From a virus: a DNA stretch of 41,200 bases. Positions 1 to 7,118 of this stretch are shown in pieces; position 1 is the stretch's first letter; the number at the start of each line of letters is the position of its first letter. A program made the position numbers and the translations under genes. The stretch is taken from IMG/VR virus record IMGVR_UViG_3300048592_000919, positions 1 to 41,200 of that record, one strand, 5' to 3'. The notes under the pieces are model-generated. The model worked only from the letters and a program-made list of their open reading frames with translations. It ran no database searches and had not been told where the DNA came from.

Positions 1-207
1 ATGGGACTGAAACTCGCACCTCCGAGCCCGACCGAGGCCCGTTTCTGGGTGATTCTGCTCGGAGTGATGCTCGTGTGCAGCGGTTTCGCGCTGTGGAGTC
101 TTCCTGCGGGAGTGGTCATGTATGGCCTCTTCCTGGTCGCCTGCGCGATCTACGGAGAGTGGCACCATAACCGGCCGCGAGGCAGCAACAAGGTGCCGTT
201 GGAATGA
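1..207 (+). CDS. small two-segment membrane protein upstream of portal
   Basis: Encodes 68 residues. I do not recognise a named family. Two hydrophobic stretches (about residues 16-34 and 36-50) are separated by a short Pro-Ala-Gly turn, and the tail is basic and polar (HHNRPRG), so it is probably a small inner-membrane protein with two spans. The stop overlaps the portal start by four bases (ATGA), which implies translational coupling and makes it a genuine gene of the head cluster. The ATG is the first base of the window, so a start further upstream cannot be excluded. Small membrane proteins between terminase and portal occur in other siphoviruses; their role is unknown. Confidence 0.6.
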   Translation: MGLKLAPPSPTEARFWVILLGVMLVCSGFALWSLPAGVVMYGLFLVACAIYGEWHHNRPRGSNKVPLE

Positions 208-1601
208 GCTTCTTCCGTGACTTCCTCGGGCTCGGCACCCCTGCAGCAGCCGATATCCCCAACAACTACTCCAGCACGAGCGCCTCCGACCCGGCGAAGT
301 GGTTGATCGACCTGCTTGGCGGCACCGTCACCGCCTCCGGCATCCGAATCAACGCGCAAGTGGCGCTTTCTGTGCCTGGCATCAATGCCTGCATCAATGT
401 GCTGGCGGAAGATCTGGCAAAAGTGCCGTGCATGCTGTATCGGCGCAGCAAGGACCGCAAGCGCAAGGATCTCGCGACCGATCACCCGCTGTTCCCGCTG
501 CTCAGCTCGCACCCGGCGCCCTGGCTGAACACATTCACGTGGCGCCGGGCCAAGATCGCGGCAGCTTTGACGCGCGGCAACGCCTATTCGCGCGTGATTC
601 GCGACCCGCAAGGTCGCGTCAACCGCATCACGCTGCTCAAGCCCGGCCGCACCACGCCGAAGTGGACGGAAGAGGGCGAGCCGTTCTACGACGTCATGGA
701 GTCCACCACCAAGACGACGTATTCGTGGCAGGACGTCCTGCACATGCCCTACCAGGCCGACGCGGAGCCTTCCGCGCGCTACGCGGGCGTGATTGGGGTG
801 TCGCCGATCGCCCGCCACAGCGAAGCCATCGCCCTGGCAGTGGCCGCTGAGCGTTTCGCCGCCGCGTTCTTCCGCAATGGCGCCAAACCCAGCTTCGTCG
901 TGGAGATGGACGGCAAGCTGCCCAAGGATGAGGTGGCCAACCGCATCCGCGCCAGCTTGGAGCGCGCCTATTCCGGCCTCGACAATGCGTTCCGGGTCGC
1001 GGTGCTCGAGTTGGGCATGAAACTGCGGGAAGTCGGCACCAACAACAACGACTCGCAGCTCGTGGAGGTCCGCAAGGAGGCGGCCGTCACGATGTGCCAG
1101 ATGTTCCGGGTGCCGCCGCACAAGGTGGGCATCCTGGACAAGGCCACCTTCAGCAATATCGAGCATCAGTCGATCGAATACGTCACCGGACCGCTCTCGG
1201 CGCTCGCCCAGGCGCTGGAGTCGGCGATCGAGACCTCCTGCCTGTCGGAAACTGAGCGCGAGGAGTACTTCGTCAAGCTGCACCTGGACAGCCTGATGCG
1301 CGGCGACGTGCAGTCCCGCTATCGCGCCTACGCCATTGGCCGGCAGTGGGGCTGGCTGAACGCCGATCAGGTGCGCGAGTGGGAGGATCTGGATCCGCTG
1401 CCCAACGGCAAGGGCCAGGAATACCTCGTGCCGATGAACATGAACAACGGCGAAGAGCCGCAGAACGACCCGCAGACCAACCCTGCGCAGGACAACCCGA
1501 TGGTGCCGCGTCCCGCGCAGCCACCACAGCGTAATAATCGGCAGCGTTCCTCGCTGGTCGGGCTTACGGGTGAGACGCTTTTCCTGGATGTCGCCGAATG
1601 A
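204..1601 (+). CDS. phage portal protein, HK97-type
   Basis: A 465-residue portal: the dodecameric ring at one capsid vertex through which DNA is packaged and ejected and to which the connector attaches. The family shows in the N-terminal block with VPGINACINVLAEDLAKVP (typical 'aV..ci..iA..va..p' portal signature), a central region with repeated WR/GNAYSRVIRD elements, and the C-terminal 'LNADQVREWEDLDPLPNGKGQEY' type ending found in HK97-group portals. Length is normal. The tail is Gln/Asn/Pro-rich and probably disordered. The start overlaps the previous gene and the stop overlaps the protease start, giving the portal-protease-capsid order usual for HK97-like phages. Confidence 0.93.
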   Translation: MSFFRDFLGLGTPAAADIPNNYSSTSASDPAKWLIDLLGGTVTASGIRINAQVALSVPGINACINVLAEDLAKVPCMLYRRSKDRKRKDLATDHPLFPLLSSHPAPWLNTFTWRRAKIAAALTRGNAYSRVIRDPQGRVNRITLLKPGRTTPKWTEEGEPFYDVMESTTKTTYSWQDVLHMPYQADAEPSARYAGVIGVSPIARHSEAIALAVAAERFAAAFFRNGAKPSFVVEMDGKLPKDEVANRIRASLERAYSGLDNAFRVAVLELGMKLREVGTNNNDSQLVEVRKEAAVTMCQMFRVPPHKVGILDKATFSNIEHQSIEYVTGPLSALAQALESAIETSCLSETEREEYFVKLHLDSLMRGDVQSRYRAYAIGRQWGWLNADQVREWEDLDPLPNGKGQEYLVPMNMNNGEEPQNDPQTNPAQDNPMVPRPAQPPQRNNRQRSSLVGLTGETLFLDVAE

Positions 1602-2542
1602 GCCGCGCCTTCAATGCCGTCATGGCCGAGGTCTGGGCGATCACGCCGGAATACCTGCAGGTCATCGCTGCGCTCTCCGCCCGCATGCCGGATCACCCGT
1701 CGGTCGCTGCGATGCGCGAGCAGAAGGGCTGGCAGCCCGGCGCCAACCTGACCAATGAGGTCCGGCAGAAGGTCAATGCCGGCTTCGACACCTTCTTCGT
1801 CAGCGCTGCAGCGCAACGCCTGCCGGGCGGCTCCGGCAAGGCCTCGCTTTCCGGCAATGTTGCGATGATCCCGGTGATCGGCCCCATCTTCCCGCGTGCC
1901 AACATGATGACGGACATGTCGGGCGCGACCTCGCTGACCGATCTGCAGCGTGACCTCAGTGCCGCGCTCGGCAACGACAACGTCAACGCCATCCTGCTCT
2001 GCATCGACAGCCCTGGCGGCGCCGTCAGCGGCGTGGCAGCCGCCGCCGACGCCATCGCCGGTGTGCGCGGCAAGAAACCGATCGCCAGCCACGTCTCCGG
2101 CACCGGCGCCTCTGCTGCTTACTGGCTGCTCTCGGCCACAGAGCATGTGAGCCTCGACCGCACCGCCATGGTCGGCTCCATCGGCGTGGTCGCGGCCATG
2201 CCCAAGCAAGTGGCGCCCGACAAGAACGGCGACATGCTGGTGGAGATCGTCTCCTCCGGCGCCCCCAACAAGCGCCCGGACCCGACCACCGAGGACGGTT
2301 ACGCCAACATCCGTTCGCGCCTGGACGACATCGAGTCCCACTTCATCGAAGATGTCGCTCGTGGTCGTGGTGTTTCCACAGATACTGTTCGAACCAGCTT
2401 CGGGCAGGGTGGGCTTATGATCGGGAGCGCAGCAGTCAAGGCGAAGATGGCCGACCAAGTGGCCTCACTCGAGCAGGCTGCAGCGCGGATGGAACGGATC
2501 GGCAGGGCGCATCAGAACCGCATGGGTGCGGGCCGCAGCTGA
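1598..2542 (+). CDS. S49-family prohead protease (SppA/ClpP fold)
   Basis: A 314-residue serine peptidase of the SppA/protease C group, expected to mature the prohead by removing the N-terminal delta region of the capsid protein. Visible signatures are IDSPGG at residues 136-141 (oxyanion-type loop), the nucleophile region GTGASAAYW with candidate Ser172, GSIGV at 193-197, and a Lys at 225 in GAPNKRP, 53 residues after the Ser. That spacing fits the Ser-Lys dyad of S49 peptidases. No signal peptide is seen, unlike cellular SppA, which fits a virion maturation enzyme. It overlaps the portal stop by four bases and precedes the capsid gene. Confidence 0.9.
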   Translation: MSRAFNAVMAEVWAITPEYLQVIAALSARMPDHPSVAAMREQKGWQPGANLTNEVRQKVNAGFDTFFVSAAAQRLPGGSGKASLSGNVAMIPVIGPIFPRANMMTDMSGATSLTDLQRDLSAALGNDNVNAILLCIDSPGGAVSGVAAAADAIAGVRGKKPIASHVSGTGASAAYWLLSATEHVSLDRTAMVGSIGVVAAMPKQVAPDKNGDMLVEIVSSGAPNKRPDPTTEDGYANIRSRLDDIESHFIEDVARGRGVSTDTVRTSFGQGGLMIGSAAVKAKMADQVASLEQAAARMERIGRAHQNRMGAGRS

Positions 2543-2557
2543 AAAGGAGATCGCGGA

Positions 2558-3943
2558 ATGAAGTACGATGTCGCCGGGCTCCGTCAGGCCCGTGCAGGCC
2601 TGCAGAGCCAACTGGACGGGTTCGGGCCGATCGACGCCAGCACCACCACGGACCAGCTCGACCAGATGGACGCGATCTCCGCGCAGATCAACGAGATGGA
2701 CCGCCGCATCGCCGCCGCCGAGAACGCGCAGCGCCTGCGCGCGGCCGGCGCCGTTCCGCAGCGTCCGCTCGACGTGCAGCCCGGCAGCGACGACTCCGCC
2801 GACGACTCCCGCCCGGCGCCGCAGCGCCCCTTCGCGCAGGCGCGCGACGCCAACGAGCCGGGCCTGGGCATGGCTCAGATCACCCGCTGCCTCGTGCTCG
2901 GCAAGGGCAACGTCGTCGCCGCGCATCAGTCGGCGGTTCGTCTCTGGGGCGAGCGTCACCCGGCTGCCATGGAGCTCGGCGCCGCGATGCAGACCAACGA
3001 GGGCGCCAGCGGTGGCTTCCTCGTGCCGGAGCGCTACTCGGCAGAGATCATCGACCTGCTCTGGCCGATGACGGTGGTGCGCCGCAACGTGCGGGCGGCC
3101 GGTGGCGAGGTCCCGCTGGTCGGCGGCACCGACAACTTCCCGACGGTGGAGTCCGGCACCAGCGCCTTCTACATCGGCGAGGGCCAGGACATCACCAGCA
3201 CCGAGCCGCAGTTCGGCGTGCTGCGCATGACCGAGCGCGAGATCGCGGCGCTGGTGCCGATCAGCAACAAGCTGCTGCGGCATGCCTCGGTGGCGGTGGA
3301 TCTGATGATCCGCAATATGCTGGTGCGCAGCTTCGCCCAGACCGAGGATCTGGCCTTCCTGCGCGGCGCCGGCACCGGCCCCTCCCCGAAGGGCATCCGC
3401 TACATCGTGCCGTCGGCCAACGTGTTCTCGGCCAACGCCACGGTCAACCTGACCAACATCGATGCGGACGCCCGCAAGGCCGAGCTCCTCATCATGGAGG
3501 CCGACATCCCGCTGACCAACGTCGGCTGGGTGATGGCGCCGCGCACCTTCACCTACCTGCGCGATCTGCGCAACGCCAATGGCGTGCTGGTGTATCCGTC
3601 GCTGTCCGAGAATGTCGGGCCGATGGGCAACGGTGGTGGCGGCGTGCCGGTGCGGCCCATGTGGAAGGGCTACCCGGTCGAGGTCACCAACAACATCCCG
3701 CGCAATCTTGGCGGCAGCTCGGACGAGTCCGAGCTGATGCTGGTGGCCTGGGACCAGTGCATGATCGGCGACAGCTACTCGATCCGCATCGACGCCAGCG
3801 ACACCGCCGCATACGTGCAGTCCTCCACGCTGGTCTCGGCCTTCAGCCGCAACCAGACCGTGATCCGCGCCATCGCCGGCCACGATTTCGGCATGGCGCG
3901 CAGCAAGGGCGGCGTGGTCGTCACGGGCGTCAAGTGGTTCTGA
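2558..3943 (+). CDS. major capsid protein, HK97 fold
   Basis: The 461-residue capsid subunit. Residues 1 to about 115 are helical, charged and rich in Gln/Asp/Ala/Arg, like the delta/scaffold region that the upstream protease removes. From about residue 140 the HK97 pattern follows: EGASGGFLVPERYSAEII, then LLWPMTVVRRNVRAAGG, the E-loop/P-domain region with FLRGAGTGPSPKGIRY, and a C-terminal part ending in QTVIRAIAGHDFGMARSKGGVVVTGV. This is typical of phage_capsid family members. A strong ribosome site (AAAAGGAG, 2542-2549) lies 8 nt before the ATG, fitting high expression. A hairpin follows the stop codon. Confidence 0.95.
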   Translation: MKYDVAGLRQARAGLQSQLDGFGPIDASTTTDQLDQMDAISAQINEMDRRIAAAENAQRLRAAGAVPQRPLDVQPGSDDSADDSRPAPQRPFAQARDANEPGLGMAQITRCLVLGKGNVVAAHQSAVRLWGERHPAAMELGAAMQTNEGASGGFLVPERYSAEIIDLLWPMTVVRRNVRAAGGEVPLVGGTDNFPTVESGTSAFYIGEGQDITSTEPQFGVLRMTEREIAALVPISNKLLRHASVAVDLMIRNMLVRSFAQTEDLAFLRGAGTGPSPKGIRYIVPSANVFSANATVNLTNIDADARKAELLIMEADIPLTNVGWVMAPRTFTYLRDLRNANGVLVYPSLSENVGPMGNGGGGVPVRPMWKGYPVEVTNNIPRNLGGSSDESELMLVAWDQCMIGDSYSIRIDASDTAAYVQSSTLVSAFSRNQTVIRAIAGHDFGMARSKGGVVVTGVKWF

Positions 3944-3950
3944 TGAGCTA

Positions 3951-3970
3951 GGCGGCGCTCCGGCGCCGCC
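3951..3970 (+). terminator. hairpin just after the capsid gene
   Basis: A perfect 8-bp stem (GGCGGCGC with GCGCCGCC) is closed by a TCCG loop, a member of the UNCG tetraloop class. It begins 7 nt after the capsid stop and is followed by only TT, so it may be a leaky terminator or an mRNA-stabilising hairpin rather than a full stop of transcription. Confidence 0.55.
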
Positions 3971-4003
3971 TTCCGCAACCGGAAGAGGGAAGGGGTCTTT
4001 CCC

Positions 4004-4483
4004 ATGTACAGCCTGAACCGGGACATCCTCTCGTCCCTCATCATCGTCCCTGCCGCCGCCGCCCGCACCATCACGGCAGGCTCCGGCACTGACAACGTCG
4101 CCGCCAACGGTCTCTCCATCGACCAGCTCTCGCAGGTCAAGGCGGAGACGCTGGCGATCCTGCTCGGCTGGGAGGCCACGCTCGCCAACGCGGCGACGCT
4201 GACGGTCGCCTGGAAGCTGCAGGACAGCGCCGACAACAGCGCCTGGGCCGACATCGTCGTGCCGCCGGTCGGCAACCCGATCGACGTCTCCGGCACCACG
4301 GTGTTCACCGCCACCTCGGCGACCACCTTCCGTGGGGTCATCCAGGCGGAGTGCCCGTTGGAGTACTGCCGCCGCTACGTGCGCATCACCTACACGGCGG
4401 ACCTCAGCGCGGCCAACACCGACACCGCGAACTTCTCCGGCATGGCGCTGTTCGGTGGCTTGAGCCGCCTGTCGGCGGTCTGA
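4004..4483 (+). CDS. probable capsid decoration/cement protein
   Basis: Encodes 159 residues. No family is recognised with certainty. The protein is Ala/Thr-rich and looks all-beta: alternating stretches such as TLTVAWKLQDSADNSAW, FTATSATTFRGVIQ and YVRITYTADLS suggest a beta-sandwich. Its place directly after the capsid gene and its size match decoration (cement) proteins that sit on the outer shell; this role is inferred from position and fold impression. The ATG at 4004 is preceded by a purine-rich stretch (GGAAGAGGGAAGGGG) that can act as ribosome site. It is separated from the capsid gene by a hairpin, so it may be transcribed at a lower level. Confidence 0.7.
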   Translation: MYSLNRDILSSLIIVPAAAARTITAGSGTDNVAANGLSIDQLSQVKAETLAILLGWEATLANAATLTVAWKLQDSADNSAWADIVVPPVGNPIDVSGTTVFTATSATTFRGVIQAECPLEYCRRYVRITYTADLSAANTDTANFSGMALFGGLSRLSAV

Positions 4484-4503
4484 TCTCGGCGCAGGAGCTC
4501 CGC

Positions 4504-4755
4504 ATGTCGGACCTGGTCTCCATAATCTTCGAGCGGGACATGCTGCCCTACGCCGCAGGCGAACAGGCAGGGTTCCCGCCGGCAGAGGCTGCGCGCAAGG
4601 TCGAGCGTGGCTTCGCGCGCTACGCGCCGGCCCCCACGCCCGAGGCGCCCGAGGCCCCAGAAGCCGCGCCGGCCCCGGCGCCCGCGCCCGAGCCGACTGA
4701 GGCCCCGGCGCCCACGCCTGCGGCGGCAAAGGGCAAGCCGGGCAAGTCCGACTGA
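4504..4755 (+). CDS. small Pro/Ala-rich phage protein
   Basis: Encodes 83 residues from the ATG at 4504, chosen because AGGAG lies 6 nt upstream and the N-terminus then begins with a recognisable block. Residues 1 to about 38 contain MLPYAAGEQAGFPPAEAARKV, a pattern of 'pYnaGE.AGF....A..lv..G.A' that I associate with short conserved phage proteins from head gene clusters. The remainder is a low-complexity linker of Ala, Pro and Glu ending in a basic GKPGKSD tail, probably disordered. The function is unknown; a small adaptor of head or fibre proteins is possible. Confidence 0.7.
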   Translation: MSDLVSIIFERDMLPYAAGEQAGFPPAEAARKVERGFARYAPAPTPEAPEAPEAAPAPAPAPEPTEAPAPTPAAAKGKPGKSD

Positions 4756-4772
4756 CCTGACGGAGGACCATC

Positions 4773-5096
4773 ATGGCGGGGCAACTGTACGCCGCCACCG
4801 GCACAACCCGCTCGCCCTCGAGCGGGTTTCCCATGCCGAAAGGCGACTTCAATCTGACCATCGTCGGTGATGGTTCCGCGTCCGGAACGGTGACGCTGCA
4901 GCGTCGCTTCACCAGCGACGACTCGCCGACCTGGCAGACCGTCTCGCTGGACGCTGGCGGCACGCCCGCCACATTCAACGTCGTCAACAACACCGTCTCA
5001 TTCGACGGGGTGCTGTTCGAGCCGGAGAGTGGCGTGGAGTACTCCCTCCTGCCACAGCTCTCCGCCGGCACAGTCAACTGGAGGGTTGGTCAATGA
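4773..5096 (+). CDS. small beta-rich virion-associated protein
   Basis: Encodes 107 residues of unknown family. Composition is Ser/Thr/Gly/Val-rich with alternating strands (FNLTIVGDGSASGTVTLQRRF, WQTVSLDA, VEYSLLPQ), suggesting a compact beta-sandwich. Homologues of this style sit before phage fibre or esterase genes. The stop overlaps the ATG of the SGNH-hydrolase fusion (ATGA at 5093-5096), so the two are translationally coupled and probably made in equal amounts. It may anchor or fold the following protein; this is inference from position only. Confidence 0.65.
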   Translation: MAGQLYAATGTTRSPSSGFPMPKGDFNLTIVGDGSASGTVTLQRRFTSDDSPTWQTVSLDAGGTPATFNVVNNTVSFDGVLFEPESGVEYSLLPQLSAGTVNWRVGQ

Positions 5097-6766
5097 CCGT
5101 TTTCCGCTACGGCTCTGGGCGCGCAGGCGCTGGCATCACTGCAGTCGCGGCGCGCGCACTCAGCAAGCGCCCGCCCACCACGCTGGACGATGTCGATCAG
5201 GGCCATGCGGTCGGCCACCTCTGGTCCAACTTCGGTGGCGGCAAGCCGGCCCGCACCTACCAGGCCGTCGTCACCACGCGCGGCTTCGCCCGCTGGCGCG
5301 TGCTGGAGACTGCCAAGCAGCTGCCGGGTGACATCGTCTCCGCCACGGGCCTGCGCGGCGTCTATGGCCTCATGAAGCTGGTGGATGGCTACTCCGGCAA
5401 CTGCCTGCGCATGGTGCGCACTACGGACAGCGCCACACTGGATGTCGGCTTCGTCAAGATCGAGCTGCCCAACGGTGTCGTCGTCGAGGTGGTGGACGAA
5501 CGGGCCATCAACAACTTCCTCAATGGCACGGTCGGCCAGGTCGACATCTGGTATGACCAGTCCGGCCTGGGCAACGACGCCACGCAGACGACGGCGCTCT
5601 CCCGGCCGCAGTGGTACGGCAACCGGGTGGGCTTCCTGCCCTCGCTCTCCTTCAGCACCAACCAGAACAATGGCGTCGGTCACAAGTTCCTGACGCAGGT
5701 GACGGGCAGCACGATCGACCTCGCGCGCCGCGCCATGTCGGTGGTGTTCGCCGGGCGCAATCGCGGCAGTCTCGTGCAGTCCTGTCTCTTCCAGGCAGCG
5801 CCCGGCGCCGCCAACACCTCGCAGGCGCGCTTCAATCTCGGCCTGGGCCTCACCACGGCGCAGCCCAGCATGGGCATCCAGACCGAGTGGGCCGGCTTCC
5901 TGGCGCCCTCCGATGAGCTGATCTGCGGCATGGTCACCTCGACCGCGCCCAATGTCACCTTCTGGGCGAACAGCCGCCGCACGACGGTGTCGATGGCCGC
6001 TTCCGCCATCTCGCTGACGGGCTGGAACCTGGGCACCAACGGCGCCGCTGCCAGCACGACCTCGCACTTCGATGCGCTCGGCTTCCTGATCTGGAACCGC
6101 ACGCTGTCCGAGGACGAGCAGCGCCTGGTGACGGCAGCACTGTCGGAAGTCACCGGCATCATGCTGCAGAAGCCGCGCAACCGCATCGTGATCGTCGGCG
6201 ACAGCATCGCCATCGGCACCGGCACGTTCGGCAACCAGAACCGGCCGTTCTTCGAGAAGGCACTCTACGACACAGACGTGGAGTACGTCAATCTCGGCGT
6301 CGCCGGCCGGCAGATCGCCTCTGATTACGCGGACCGCACGACGATCTGGTCGACTGCCTACGACCAGACCTTCCCGCGCACGGTGGTGGTGCTGCAGTCC
6401 AACGGTGCCGACATCCTTGCCAACCGCACCGGCCAGCAGGTCTACGACGACACGCTGGCCCTGGCCAACTACCTGCGCACCCTGCCGGAAGCCAGCCAGC
6501 GCATCCGCATCGTCGCCAGCACCACCACGATCAGCACGCAGCCTTCCGGCGGCCAGATCACGGAGGGCGCCGACTTCCGCAACCGGCTGCTTGCGGGCGC
6601 CTTCAACTTCGATGCGGTCGTGGACATTCTCGGCGACCCGATCTTCGGCCAGCCGGGCGCGGAGAGCGACACCACGCTGGCGGCGGACGGCACCCATCCG
6701 ACGCCGCTGGCGTACATGTACTACGCGCAGCTCTACGCCAACGCCATCCGCCCGCACCTGGCCTGA
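5093..6766 (+). CDS. virion SGNH/GDSL hydrolase fused to an arabinofuranosidase-like domain
   Basis: Encodes 557 residues. The middle part (roughly 85-340) carries LVDGYSGNCLRMVR and VDIWYDQSGLGNDATQ, which match the pattern of the alpha-L-arabinofuranosidase B catalytic-like/LamG-type module seen in phage receptor-binding proteins. The C-terminal part (about 363-557) is an SGNH hydrolase: block I is VGDSIAIG with nucleophile Ser371, NGADI is a block III-like element, and the block V element DGTHP gives Asp532 and His535. Together they suggest binding of a surface polysaccharide followed by removal of ester (for example O-acetyl) groups during adsorption. It belongs to the spike block between capsid and connector genes. 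Substrate is unknown. Confidence 0.82.
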   Translation: MTVFRYGSGRAGAGITAVAARALSKRPPTTLDDVDQGHAVGHLWSNFGGGKPARTYQAVVTTRGFARWRVLETAKQLPGDIVSATGLRGVYGLMKLVDGYSGNCLRMVRTTDSATLDVGFVKIELPNGVVVEVVDERAINNFLNGTVGQVDIWYDQSGLGNDATQTTALSRPQWYGNRVGFLPSLSFSTNQNNGVGHKFLTQVTGSTIDLARRAMSVVFAGRNRGSLVQSCLFQAAPGAANTSQARFNLGLGLTTAQPSMGIQTEWAGFLAPSDELICGMVTSTAPNVTFWANSRRTTVSMAASAISLTGWNLGTNGAAASTTSHFDALGFLIWNRTLSEDEQRLVTAALSEVTGIMLQKPRNRIVIVGDSIAIGTGTFGNQNRPFFEKALYDTDVEYVNLGVAGRQIASDYADRTTIWSTAYDQTFPRTVVVLQSNGADILANRTGQQVYDDTLALANYLRTLPEASQRIRIVASTTTISTQPSGGQITEGADFRNRLLAGAFNFDAVVDILGDPIFGQPGAESDTTLAADGTHPTPLAYMYYAQLYANAIRPHLA

Positions 6767-6770
6767 GCCG

Positions 6771-7118
6771 ATGCCAGCCTCAGTCATCAACCTCACGATT
6801 GAGGCTGGCGCCAGCTTCTACCAGGCGCTGCGCCTCCGCAACAAGGTCGACGACACGCCTTTCTCGCTCGTCGGCTGGACCGGCAGGGCGCAGATGCGGC
6901 GTCGTTCGCGCAGCGCCGAGCCGGTCGTGGACTTCACCGTGGAGGTCCCCGACCCGGCCGACGGCACAATCGTGATGCGCCTGACAGCACCGCAGACCGG
7001 CGCCATCACCGTGCCCTCTGGCTACTACAACCTGGAGATCCAGAGCGACGCAGACCCTGACACGGTCATCCGCCTCGCGGAAGGCACGGTCGTTGTGAAG
7101 TTGGATGTGAGCCGTTGA
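6771..7118 (+). CDS. BppU-like beta-sandwich adaptor of the tailspike
   Basis: Encodes 115 residues from the ATG at 6771, four bases after the preceding stop; longer in-frame starts lie inside the hydrolase gene and would give Arg/Ser-rich nonsense. The pattern 'tieaGasf...l.l.n..dtPf.l.GwtgraqmR.....' followed by 'DGtivmrLTapqTgaitvPsGyYnleiqs' and a closing 'lAEGtVvVkldVsR' is that of small BppU-N-terminal-like proteins which accompany phage fibres and spikes. The likely role is attaching the next gene's spike to the virion. Its stop overlaps the TTG start of the spike gene. Confidence 0.72.
   Translation: MPASVINLTIEAGASFYQALRLRNKVDDTPFSLVGWTGRAQMRRRSRSAEPVVDFTVEVPDPADGTIVMRLTAPQTGAITVPSGYYNLEIQSDADPDTVIRLAEGTVVVKLDVSR

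Noticed and set aside
2465-5077. 870-codon open frame on the minus strand across the capsid region
   Set aside because: It lies opposite well-recognised plus-strand genes, is rich in Arg/His/Ala/Gly/Val as expected of the antisense of GC-rich codons, and has no domain pattern or ribosome site.
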